This document shows, piece by piece, positions 1 through 10,103 of a stretch of DNA of 64,000 nt. Numbering within the stretch: the stretch's first letter is position 1; each line of letters opens with the position of its first letter. The position numbers were made by a program, and so were the translations under genes. This DNA comes from Bolinopsis microptera (Eukaryota; Ctenophora; Tentaculata; Lobata; Bolinopsidae). Where the stretch lies: the NCBI RefSeq assembly GCF_026151205.1, contig NC_087078.1:4481675-4545674 (forward strand), in the 5' to 3' direction. The notes under the pieces were generated by a model. The model worked only from the letters and a program-made list of their open reading frames with translations. It did not search any database and had not been told where the DNA came from.

Positions 1-2
1 TG

Positions 3-923
3 CAAGGGGGAAATAGTAACCACTCAGAACCCGCTATAAACCTTGAGACTAAACCTGAAACCAGCTTTACCGGAGTAGATTTAGGTGCCCTTATATTCAC
101 TGACGCTGCTAAACCAGGGGATACGAGTCTGAACATGTCAGGTTTGTTAGACAGCATAGTAAGTCAGACTGTTACCAACTCTCTCCAATCTGCCTTCATG
201 GACACATCTGTTACTTACAAGGACCAGAGTCACAGTGAACTGTTTGAAGTGGTAGCTCAACACTCCGGAGCTCTCAACCCTGGATCTGATCACATTAATG
301 GAGGAGGACTGCCTCCTTCTTCAGAGAAAGAGATAGATAATGTACTCGGTGATTTGTATGCCACTGCTTCAAGTACTGATGTGAAGAAAGAATTAGGAGC
401 AAGGAGCTATTTCCCTGAACCACAGATAGATAACGAGGAGGAGGAGGAGATGGAACCGCTAGACCCGCCTTTGAACAGTATTATAGGTCATGAAGTAGAC
501 AAATCTCCTCCTCCACCAGTTAAACTTCCTCCTCCCCCTGTTCCTTCTCCTCTTGATCCCTTCCAGGACATGCTCAGCACTTTCTCCAAACCTGCCAGAA
601 AACCAAAGAAAACAGTTCTTTCTGTCCGGACTTTCTCCAAAAAGACTCCCGTCACCACCAAAGTCAAGAAGTCTGTGTCAACTCCTGCGAATGATATTTT
701 TGCTGACATGGGCACTACATCAGTGGGTTCAAAACGAAACATTGCCGCGAACAGTGTTCCTTGTCCTTACTGTTCTCGCAAGTTCAAAGACAAGTCCAAG
801 TTAGATTTCCACATGAGTTTCAAGCACCCGCAGATGCTAGAGCTGGCGTGTGATAATTGTGGGGACTTTTTTCAGAGTGCTATAGAGTATCAGTGTCATC
901 AGCTTAGTTGCCCCAAAGGGTAG
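3..923 (+). CDS. C2H2-type zinc-finger protein, C-terminal part (gene enters from the left edge)
   Basis: The frame is open from base 3 through the ATG at 135 to the TAG at 921-923, so the ATG is probably internal and the 5' part lies outside the window. The visible protein is low-complexity and acidic, then proline-rich (PPPPVKLPPPPVPSPLDPF), then basic (KPKK, KKTPVTTKVKK). It ends in a zinc-binding module: one C2H2 finger (CPYCSRKFKDKSKLDFHMSF, with the second His in KH) followed at once by a second C-x2-C ... H-x4-C unit near the C terminus. Such fingers bind nucleic acid or protein. The long unstructured acidic/proline stretch would suit a transcriptional or adaptor protein, which is inference. 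I do not recognise the specific family. Confidence 0.7.
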   Translation, partial: QGGNSNHSEPAINLETKPETSFTGVDLGALIFTDAAKPGDTSLNMSGLLDSIVSQTVTNSLQSAFMDTSVTYKDQSHSELFEVVAQHSGALNPGSDHINGGGLPPSSEKEIDNVLGDLYATASSTDVKKELGARSYFPEPQIDNEEEEEMEPLDPPLNSIIGHEVDKSPPPPVKLPPPPVPSPLDPFQDMLSTFSKPARKPKKTVLSVRTFSKKTPVTTKVKKSVSTPANDIFADMGTTSVGSKRNIAANSVPCPYCSRKFKDKSKLDFHMSFKHPQMLELACDNCGDFFQSAIEYQCHQLSCPKG

Positions 924-1941
924 ACCAGTACCAGTACCAGTACCTGTTTGTATTACTAATTTCAGTGTTTTATATATTTTAAGTTGGCAGTCATCGTGCT
1001 ATAATTATCGTTAGGTATTTTATGAAAATGTACGTCTAAGAGAAGATACAATAAAAAAATTTCAAAATTTGTATCTTTAAGAAGCCAAATGTTACCGGTA
1101 TACGATTGCATTTAGGATGAAAACTATAACTCACCATCTCACTAGCCTCTAAATCCTAATAAACTTGTCATTTACTTTTCTAATGTCATTGATTTAAGTT
1201 TCCACAAATTTAAGTGCTCATTAACGGGGTTGTCATTAAAATTACACTGGATTTTTGTTGATCATGTGATCTTGATGCATTCATAGACTGATATATCTTT
1301 TTAATTGCACATTGATTGTAAATATAATGATTGTTTGAATACTTTGTTACAAGCTGCTGTTTTCCTCTCTTATTTATAATATTTGTAATAAATTTAGTTA
1401 TACCTTAAATTTAATGTCGCAAATTAAAAAAAGGGTGCGGTTTATTGGCTGGTTACATGTAATTAAAGAGGAAATTAATTGATGCGTATTTTACAGATGT
1501 AAGATTAGTACAGTGTACAGTGTACAGTACTAAATGAACTTCTTTAACCGGAGAAAACGTCCCCGTCCTACTGTCCCTATATCTGAAACATCCCCATGGC
1601 AACTATATGGATCTCAAAGTTTGTAAGAATAAATGTGGTATTAGTCATATTTTGTGCTTAATTTTATGATATTAAGTATAAAAATATAGCAGGCTTTTAA
1701 CCGAAAATATTGAAATATAATGATGCTATGTTGAGTGATCAAACCATTAATGTCTAGTTCTCTTGTATTTCAGTACACTCCACTTGCGAAATGTTGGCAC
1801 CTTAACATTTAGCTTCATTATATAGTGTCTCCTAACTTATCGATAGGTCATCGCAATGTGTGTCAATATATTTAATGCGTATAATTGTGTTAATTATTCA
1901 TTTAACATAATTATGCAATTAACGTAACTACCTGCACACAG
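924..1941. other. 3' UTR and intergenic AT-rich sequence
   Basis: AATAAA signals at 1050-1055 and 1387-1392 are candidate poly(A) signals for the zinc-finger gene. An ATG-led 89-nt stretch (1534-1622) ending in a good GTAAGA donor could be a first exon of the downstream macro-domain gene. Its phase does not fit the next exon, so it may be 5' UTR or chance. Confidence 0.4.
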
Positions 1942-4900
1942 GAGCCGTGAGAGGAGTGACACCGCAGCGAGCCCACTCCGAGACGGTTAACTCTAAACTG
2001 TACATCTACCTGGGTGATATAACAGGTCTACAAGTAGACAGTATAGTAAACGCAGCTAACAACTCCTTATTAGGAGGTGGCGGGGTGGACGGCGCAATAC
2101 ACGCCGCTGCGGGGCCCAGCCTCCGCACTGAGTGTTCTAAACTAGGCGGGTGTAGTACTGGGGACGCCAAAATTACTAAAGGTCAGTTACCAGAGAAGAT
2201 GCTGTGCTGTGTCTATTATAATGCCTTTCTTTTCCTGGTGCCCCCCTCCCCCCTCCCATTACACAATACGGTACAATAATCCTGTCCACAATATGTTTAC
2301 TTTAGCTCTCTTTCAGGTCACAACCTGCCTTCAAAACATATTATACATACGGTTGGACCGCGGGGGAAGAATCCAGAAGTTCTCAAATCTTCTTACAACA
2401 AATGTTTCCAGCTCATGAGGGAGAACAGTTTGAAATCCATCGCTTTTCCCTGTATCTCTACAGGTATGAATATTACTTCCTTTTCCTTATATTTTTACTA
2501 ATTTGAAAGTTTTTTCCTTTTTCCTGTATTTCCACTGATATCATATGAATATTGCTTTGTTTTGGAAGTAAAAGCTTACCTGACTATATTTCTATTCGCT
2601 GAATAAGGAATTGTGAATTTGTCTTTAGAGATGGTGACTGTTTAGTGTTTCTGTCAAAATTTAAAAAATATGATAAATGTTTGTTAACTAAGCTTCATCT
2701 TGGTATCTACATTAAATCTCTCCTTTAAGAAGGCCGTAAGAGTATAGCTCTGTATAGTATAATTAATTAGTGATTACAGCGTACTAGTTACAAAACTGGT
2801 GTATTGTGTCCACCTAGTTGGGGAGAGAAGGAAATGGAACCAGCCAGCTTGATATTACACTTCAATACATTACACTTCAATACATTACACTACAATACGT
2901 TACACATATTATATGTACATAACACAGATAAACATTGGAAACGAACTTGTATTTCTAGTTATACGCATCTACTCACTGCACGGTATTCTAGATGTTTAAT
3001 ATGATATAGCTGATATTCAGATATTAATGAATCACAGTAATTTTACAAAATGCGCCGATTACGCGTGTATTGGTTAATGTTTGTACAATTTAGTGGCAAA
3101 ACATCCTTCCTTTCAACTATTTTTTTAAACGCAAGAGCAAAGAATTTCAAATAAAAACTGTTTCTACATTAAATCCAATGGCTGTGGTAACGATTTCTTG
3201 AGTTCTTGACATTTTTAATATTATCTTTATACTTTTATTATGGTTTCTATTGTTTCCTTATCGTTATTTTATATACCTAGTCTGTTCAGTGTGTTAAGTC
3301 CGGCCCTGCCAAAAAGACAAGTTAATATGGCCTTAATATCAAGTTAATCCCGAAAGTATTAAGTATTGCCCTCCAAGTTTAGCGATCTAGCTGGGCACTG
3401 TCCAAGAAAGTGTGGACGGTATATTCTCCATCGCCGCACATAGAACATGCACTGGTGCTTGATTTGCAAATGGTGTGGAGACGTTTGTTCAGACCACAGT
3501 GTGCCGTGATAAGGTGCAGTTCTGTATTCTGTATTTGTTATTGAGTGTAGTGTGAAGGTTTGTGAATGTGTAGGCATGTTTGATACCCAGTGTCATCTTG
3601 GTGTGTCCATTTGTGGTTCAGTTTCACAGGCAGTTACACTGAGTGTAACACAGTGTCACAAGCAGTTACACTGAGTGTAACACAGTGTCACAGGCAGTTA
3701 CACTGAGTGTAACACAGTGTCACAGGCAGTTACACTGAGTGTAACACAGTGTCACAGGCAGTTACACTGAGTGTAACACAGTGTCACAGGCAGTTACACT
3801 GAGTGTAACACAGTGTCACAGGCAGTTACACTGAGTGTAACACAGTGTCACAGGCAGTTACACTGAGTGTAACACAGTGTCACAGGCAGTTACACTGAGT
3901 GTAACACAGTGTCACAGGCAGTAACACTGAGTGTAACACAGTGTCACAGGCAGTTACACTGAGTGTAACACAGTGTCACAGACAGTTACACTGAGTGTAA
4001 CACAGTGTCACAGGCAGTTACACTGAGTGTAACACAGTGTCACAGGCAGTTACACTGAGTGTAACACAGTGTCACAGGTAGTTAGAGAGGAATTTAATTC
4101 TCCCTTTGAATCAATCAAGCTAGATGATTTGTTGTAAATACTGAGATCAAACTATCAATTTACAGGCTATCGTCAAACATGTTGCAAGGCGTCATCTTCA
4201 GTGACATAAGCCTAAAAATTGTAAAAAGTTAGTAAAACCCAAAATTCCTTTAAAAATCTGAACACTCTTAAAACGGTTATATAATAATTAAAATTAAGAT
4301 GTTAGGAGTAACGGAAGGCCAAAAGGATTTATAGTGTTTATTCCCAAAGGTTTTAAAGTCTTGAGTTGTTGAATATATTTATGTTCACGAACTTCTAAAG
4401 TTTTAGGACTAGAATTATCAATAATTGAAACATTAAAAATTTTGTTAAAATCCTCCCTTTGTTTAAAACCATGATCCAACAAATGTAAGCCCAAACTATA
4501 TTCATCACTTGTTTCATCTACCTTATCACCATTTAAAAGTTTATAATATTTGACCCTATGTTCTCCAGTTCTAACCCGTAGAGAGCGAGTAGTGCGACCG
4601 ACGTAAGCCTTTCTACAGAAACTACATTGGAACAGATAAATGATGTTGTAACTCAGGCAGTTTCCAGGGGAAGCTTTAACCTTCTCGCCGTTCACTTTGA
4701 ATTCATGGCTGCCTTTGACAAGTTCGCAGCATTTGCATCTTGGCATATGGCATTTGCTGGTTGGACCATGTTTAGCTCCTAAAGCAAGTTCTTTCAATTT
4801 GACGAGGCGAGATTTTAGGCTTGGCCCTGTTTTCTTGGTGTAACTGAATATTTTCTTCCTAGGAGTGGAAGCTGTTGAGGAGGTCTCTTGGGATGTTTCA

Positions 4901-7900
4901 ACAGTGTCACTTTCACTGAAACTCCTTGTTCTTGAGAGGTGTTCTTCATACTTCTTAGTCACAGACACCAAATCATCATCACTACCATAAGTAGATATGA
5001 CCCTGATTGGAAGGTGTAAAGATGTCTGGTCATCAGGAGATTGAACTTTGCGTAACAGTGATCTTGTTGAATTGAGCACCTTATTACTAATGTTCTCAAC
5101 CATTTTCCTAGGGTAACACGCAGCAAGGAAGGCTTTTTTGAGGTTGTCGAGGTGTCCTTTGAGGCGTTCTTGGCAGTTGATGATCCTTCTGAGTCTAAGG
5201 CATTGAGAGTACACGATACCGGAATAGATATGGTTTGGGTGGGAGCTTTTAAAGTGTAGGTATGAACGAGAGTCCGTTTTCTTTATGAACAAATCCGTTT
5301 GGAGGGAGCCCAAGGAATCGAAAGTGAACATTATGTCAAGGAAAGATACGTATTTACCAGGATCTTCTATTTGGTACTCATCAATGATTAGGCCATGGGG
5401 GAGGAGTGCTTTGTTGACATCTGCAATCCAAATTTTGAACTCATCTGTAGTTCCCTCAAACAAACCTGCTCCGTCGTCAATGTAACGCCTGGCTGATACG
5501 ATCTTCTTCATGAGCTCTGGGTTACTATAAACACATTTGTTCATTAGGTAGTAGACTGCTATGTTTGCGATTTGGACACATAGTGATCCACCCGTAGGGA
5601 TACCAATGAGCTGTATGAACCAATTTTGATCGAACACCCCAACAGAGGATCGGAGGCTTAATTCCACCAGTTGTGTGAGCCACTGGCAGAAGTCTTCAGA
5701 CCAATCTTCTCTACATGATGACATAGCGGACCTCAAGGCCTCTATGACGAGGGGTGGTGTTAAAGAGTCATAGAGGGCCTTAAAGTCGTAGGTAAACGAT
5801 CTGAAGCCTTTCTTCTGTACTGGGGAATGTTCACTATCCACGAATTCCAACCATTGAAGGGCATCGGTGTTATCAGTCAAAAGGTCAGAGCAGAAATCCT
5901 TTTCAAGATCCTTCAGGTATTGGCTAGCAAGGAAAACATCACTGCGTTTTGTGATTCCATCTTGAAGTGCCGTGATGAGCCTGAAGGGGGGCTCGACTCC
6001 TGGTTTAAGGTCTTCCTTTTGAAGCTTGTGGATCTTTAGAGTGGGGTAGAAATAAGCTTTACCAGGTTTGAAGTGGGAAGAGGTACTCTTATTGTTAGTA
6101 ACTGTACCATCACTGTTCAAATTGTTGGTTATACCCATGATGTTTTGGGCTTCTTTTGGTGTAACAAAGTTTTTCTTTTTTCCCTCGATCGTCACAGGTA
6201 GTTACACTGTGTTATGAGAATTTATGAACTTTTATATATTGTTATGTTCACATTCTTTATCTACGTGCCGATACTGTTTAGTTTGTTTTACAATTTACAT
6301 AGTATGTATTTAATGTAAGTTGTGGCTGATGATTTCTATAAACCGTTTTTACGATGCAGGGTTTTGTGTGGAGATTTTGGTAGAAGAAAGAACTGGCTCA
6401 TATTTTGTTATATTTAGGTCAAGGCATAATACTATATTTAGGTCAGCCATGATCCGTTGAGCTCGCAGGACTGAAAGTCCTTACCTCACTGAAAATGTTA
6501 TTTAAAAAAATAATTGTATTAAATTTATAATGGAAGAATACTAATGCAAGTATTAAGATAATTTGTAACTCTATTTTAATCATAATATAAATTGTAAAAA
6601 CATTTAAAGTATAAATATCACAAATTAAATCACTGCGCAGAAAACAGCAGGCAGGACGATATTGTCACACTGATTGTCACACAGTGCACAAATTGCACCT
6701 GCAATAACAATAAATTACGACAGTTTCGCAATATAGTAGTGTTGCTATATAATGTTGTCCTAATCTAATAGAGTACTCAGCGAAATCTCGCAGCTCTTTC
6801 CGTTCGATTTATCAACCCTTTACTGAAAATGGTGCCCCATTTATCCGTCTTAAAAAATCTGCTTCTCTGAGGAATCACCTCAAGTTATTACTCAGAATAC
6901 AAGCATTTGACTGTAAAATGTATCTTAAAGTTTACATCTCATTCTCAAGAAAAAGTCACTAAGTTTTGTCTCTATCAGGTGTTTACGGGTACCCAAATAG
7001 AGCTGCTGCTCAGGTAGCGATTGAAACAACACGAGACTTTGTTGAGAACAATCTAGATCATGTAAGTTAGATTTGATGGTTCATAATGACTACTTTTAAA
7101 GCAATTTGAAGGAACGCTATTTATTCTTTGCTTAGAACACTTTATAATTTGAACTCTCTTCATAAAACTGTTTTATAATCAAGCTTACTCTAAAACAGTA
7201 TTCGAAAATGGTCCAAATCGGTATACGGCTTTCTGAAATTCCTCTTGTGCGTCAGTCGCTATGCAACTTTTGCTAGGAAAGTTGAAGAGACTTAACATTT
7301 GCTGCGCGCGCACTGAAATATACCGCTTTCATTTTGCATTCAGGTTCATGAAGTAGGGCGTAGAATCTGTGATGTAATCGCGTTTCAATTCAATCGTGTT
7401 GTTACTGATACAGAATGACGTAGTCATTACATGAACAATTCGCTCAAGAAATTTCTATCATACCCTTGTCTGCCACTATCTGACTTGTGGAGGTTAAACA
7501 CAACACAGATGCAAGTTTATTGATATCTTTAATATTACTTGTGTCACGCTTTTACTTTTATCCTCATTTTCAGGTTGACGCCGTTATATTTTGCTTGTTC
7601 ACCAAACAAGATATAGAAGCTTACCACGAATTTTTGCCAGCATTCTTTCCTCTTGGTTTAAAAGCTAAGGTTGAAAATAAAGGTGAGGAGAAGAAAGAAG
7701 AGGGAGTTTCAGTGGTGGATAGTAAAGTAGAGGAAGGAGAGGGGGACAAAGAAGAGGAACCAGCAAGGTGTTCTGAAGGAGAGGATATTACTGCAGAGGT
7801 AAATGAGGCAATTGATGAAATCGACAATGCAGAGGTAAATGAGGCAATTGAAGAAATCGACAATGCAGCGAAATGTGAAGATGTGTCTGAGTCTACGAGC

Positions 7901-8029
7901 AAAGAACAATCTGCGCCTATGAGTCAAGAAAAGTCTGAGCCTATGAGTCAAGAACAGTTCACAGCATCAAGTCAACAAGATGAGAAAGAAGAGCCTATGT
8001 CTCAACAGGAAACCCAAGATTTGAAATGA
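1942..8029 (+). CDS. MACROD-like macro-domain ADP-ribose hydrolase, 4 visible exons
   Basis: Coding exons read as 1942-2181, 2317-2463, 6979-7061 and 7574-8029. All junctions are GT-AG and keep the frame. The macro domain fills exons 1-3 and the start of exon 4. It has the YLGDIT strand, the [21 protein letters not shown]-ribose-binding loop, the HIIHTVGP strand and the [12 protein letters not shown] second loop, all hallmarks of MacroD1/MacroD2-class mono-ADP-ribosyl hydrolases. Exon 4 then adds an acidic tail with internal duplications ([12 protein letters not shown] / [12 protein letters not shown] and PMSQE repeats), resembling the acidic tail of MACROD2. The initiator exon is not resolved: the 1942 exon begins in mid-codon. 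Intron 2 is 4.5 kb because it holds a minisatellite and a Penelope-like element. The family removes ADP-ribose from proteins in the nucleus, cytosol or mitochondria; which applies here is unknown. Confidence 0.85.
3625..4084. repeat. 32-bp minisatellite, about 14 copies
   Basis: Near-identical 32-bp units contain the palindrome GTTACACT-G-AGTGTAAC followed by ACAGTGTCACAG. The array lies in MACROD-like intron 2. Its last unit is cut by the Penelope-like element, and a remnant of the repeat resumes at 6191. A related sequence forms the array at 11147-11335. Confidence 0.95.
4085..6190 (-). mobile_element. Penelope-like retroelement, probably 5'-truncated, with 14-bp target-site duplication
   Basis: A 2.1-kb insertion flanked by identical 14-bp copies GTCACAGGTAGTTA at 4071-4084 and 6191-6204. 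The target is the last unit of the 32-bp minisatellite. The element is antisense to the host gene. Its single ORF runs right up to the 5' junction without an obvious start codon, so the 5' end is probably truncated. About 200 bp of 3' UTR separate the stop from the 3' junction. I saw no terminal repeats of the kind some Penelope-like elements carry. Confidence 0.9.
4294..6195 (-). CDS. Penelope-like element polyprotein: reverse transcriptase + GIY-YIG endonuclease
   Basis: The uninterrupted frame of about 630 codons starts at the truncated 5' junction. The first five bases of the listed span belong to the flanking target duplication. The RT core shows [15 protein letters not shown] (first catalytic Asp, roughly residues 134-148), [14 protein letters not shown] (about 200) and RRYIDDGAG (YIDD catalytic box, about 237). 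A serine-rich linker follows, then a CxxxxC-CC zinc-like cluster ([13 protein letters not shown]). A GIY-YIG nuclease domain follows (NIIYLFQC ... [13 protein letters not shown] ... EHR), with a downstream REHKYIQQL helix carrying the Glu. This RT plus GIY-YIG order defines endonuclease-bearing Penelope-like elements. No internal stop or frameshift is visible, so the insertion is fairly young, although it lacks its N terminus and probably cannot move on its own. Confidence 0.93.
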   Translation of the reverse strand: MTIEGKKKNFVTPKEAQNIMGITNNLNSDGTVTNNKSTSSHFKPGKAYFYPTLKIHKLQKEDLKPGVEPPFRLITALQDGITKRSDVFLASQYLKDLEKDFCSDLLTDNTDALQWLEFVDSEHSPVQKKGFRSFTYDFKALYDSLTPPLVIEALRSAMSSCREDWSEDFCQWLTQLVELSLRSSVGVFDQNWFIQLIGIPTGGSLCVQIANIAVYYLMNKCVYSNPELMKKIVSARRYIDDGAGLFEGTTDEFKIWIADVNKALLPHGLIIDEYQIEDPGKYVSFLDIMFTFDSLGSLQTDLFIKKTDSRSYLHFKSSHPNHIYSGIVYSQCLRLRRIINCQERLKGHLDNLKKAFLAACYPRKMVENISNKVLNSTRSLLRKVQSPDDQTSLHLPIRVISTYGSDDDLVSVTKKYEEHLSRTRSFSESDTVETSQETSSTASTPRKKIFSYTKKTGPSLKSRLVKLKELALGAKHGPTSKCHMPRCKCCELVKGSHEFKVNGEKVKASPGNCLSYNIIYLFQCSFCRKAYVGRTTRSLRVRTGEHRVKYYKLLNGDKVDETSDEYSLGLHLLDHGFKQREDFNKIFNVSIIDNSSPKTLEVREHKYIQQLKTLKPLGINTINPFGLPLLLTS

Positions 8030-8549
8030 CAAGTTTGGAGAACGTTTAACCGTAGGTTTAGTTTACAATTGTGTACTATTTATAGTACCTTTTATAAAAG
8101 TTGATGTTGGAATGCATATGCTAGCTGTTAAGTATTTTCACTTCGCATGACCAGTAGCGGCAGGAATCTAGAGGTTTTTATTTTATATTTTATATTATGT
8201 AACTTTACATGTTTGCCAGAGAATGAAATTTGAAATTCGCATTTGTTTTGCTTTTTGTACATTATACATACGAGCATTATTTTTTTTATGAGCACATTTC
8301 TTTTCATTAATTCTGTGTAACATCTTCTTTTCGTTATCTGTGTGTAACATCTTCTTCGCTCTGAATGACAGAATAATAGATTTGGATACTAGTATTTACC
8401 ATTCAAAATCCACAACAACTACCACATTTCAAAGTGAATATGGTTCACCACTACCAGTATCCACATCTATTGTCTGTAAAATAAGCTCAAATTAATTTGT
8501 GAAAAAAATGTGAAAATAACATTTAATAAAATATTCAGGAATGTAAGGA

Positions 8550-9377
8550 ATGACAGCCTCTAACGGCAATGGCCGCTTCGCTGACTCCTGTACATGTGTC
8601 GACCCTCGCTCCTGTGCTGAGTTCATGAAAACTTACGTAGAAACAATACTGGACACCTCCGTAACTATATCCCCCTTTAGCTCGTTGAGGGAGCAGTATA
8701 ACGCGTTGTGTTTGCAGGAGTGCGGACGGCGGGAGTTCTCCAGACAGGTCACTAAAGCACGCTCTGCCAACATGTTGCTGTGTGAGAATAAGTTCCTCCA
8801 GCTAGCAGCTAACTTCGCCACTATTCTCCATATCTGCGAGCAGGAGGATGACATCGAGTCTGCTAAAGTACTCATGATCCTCGCATTCACCTACCAGTGT
8901 GAGGGTCGTTTCCTTTACCAAGAGCTCATGAGTGTGCCCATTTGGAGCAGCATGCGTTTCTGGAATGCTGCTTTTCTTCACGCGGTCCACTCGGAGAGGA
9001 AACTGCGGTCCTCCCACAACAGGTGTTTCAGCGAACAGACTCAGGAACAGCGTGTGGAGGCGGCTGAGGTGCACAAAAACACTTTCTTCGGGCAGATGAG
9101 CTCTTTTATTACGAATATGATGGCGTTTCAGCTGCCCCTCAGTGACATAGCAGAGTTCAGAGAGAAGATGTTCGTTATGTCTGAATTGGAAGAGGAGCAG
9201 AAGTTGATGCTGAGACAGCTGTCTCCTGTACTTCCTGATCAGGAGGAGGGAGAGTTCTCCTTCTCAGATAAATTGGAGAATTTAAAAGAACGGGGACGTT
9301 CCTTCCTTCATTCTCTTTCTAGGAATTTTTCTGTTGAACTTGCGACTTCGAATAACGGTAATGCTGGACAAACTTAA
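8550..9377 (+). CDS. KIAA0513/SBF2-domain-like protein, single coding exon
   Basis: An intact 275-codon frame with ATG at 8550. A splice-acceptor-like ATATTCAG|G at 8531-8539, just before the ATG, suggests an upstream non-coding exon. The protein is helical and mostly soluble. Central segments such as AKVLMILAFTYQCEG and IWSSMRFWNAAFLHAVHSER resemble, from memory, the conserved core of KIAA0513-type proteins (SBF2-like domain). That link is a family resemblance, not a search result. The N-terminal part is Cys-rich (SCTCVDPRSC) and the C terminus is a charged Ser-rich tail. The function of KIAA0513 relatives is poorly known; roles in signalling and cytoskeleton have been proposed. Confidence 0.6.
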   Translation: MTASNGNGRFADSCTCVDPRSCAEFMKTYVETILDTSVTISPFSSLREQYNALCLQECGRREFSRQVTKARSANMLLCENKFLQLAANFATILHICEQEDDIESAKVLMILAFTYQCEGRFLYQELMSVPIWSSMRFWNAAFLHAVHSERKLRSSHNRCFSEQTQEQRVEAAEVHKNTFFGQMSSFITNMMAFQLPLSDIAEFREKMFVMSELEEEQKLMLRQLSPVLPDQEEGEFSFSDKLENLKERGRSFLHSLSRNFSVELATSNNGNAGQT

Positions 9378-10103
9378 ACTCTTGTTTCTGAGATGAATTG
9401 TCATTTAGTTACGTTATGTTTATTTTTGAGCCTTGTTTTAGCATTTAAATGATTCGGTATTTTGGTGGCATGAGAAATGTGACATTGTGGTAAAATAACA
9501 TTAAAAGTTGTCTCATTTATTTTGATAATTAAACTCAATAATTCTAGAATTTCGTGCCACCAATATCAGACTCTAATTTATTTGGACGTTTCCAAATTAT
9601 ATGGAATTAAACTCAGCAAAACAATTTGTGATTGTTGATGATATCTGAGCTGCATGTTTTGTCATGTATCTAGTTGCATGTTTTTAACTTTTCTGTTAGA
9701 CTTTTTTCTGATCATTCTTTGTATTTTCCGCTAGGATCAAATTTATAAGGTAATTAGTTTAATTGTTCACTCTTTTAGCACGAATAATGTTGTTATTGTT
9801 TCTGTTTATGAGTAATTTGCTAAATTTGATTTTATATGAACAACAAAGATTTTTAAAGAATTATTTTCATTCAACCAATTGTTACAAGACTTCGTTTCAT
9901 TATTCAAAAACAGTGATAATCCGTTTGAAAATAAATATAATCGCTTACTTCTCTTGTTAATGATCTGTAATGGTTACTTTTCAGACTTGTTAGTGACCAG
10001 TAATGGTCGCTTCTTCATGCACGACTAATTAAATACCTATTTTTTCAACCGTCCCAACTTATGTTTTACTGAACATTACTCTTTCTTAAACCTTTAGCTA
10101 ACC
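9378..10103. other. Intergenic AT-rich sequence
   Basis: 3' flank of the KIAA0513-like gene and 5' flank of the quasi-RRM gene. No gene, repeat array or RNA gene was seen. Short open frames here are AT-rich and unconvincing. Confidence 0.4.

Noticed and set aside
4085-4300. Hammerhead ribozyme in the Penelope-like element flank
   Set aside because: I looked for the conserved CTGATGA and GAAA cores on the element strand and did not find them in the flank.
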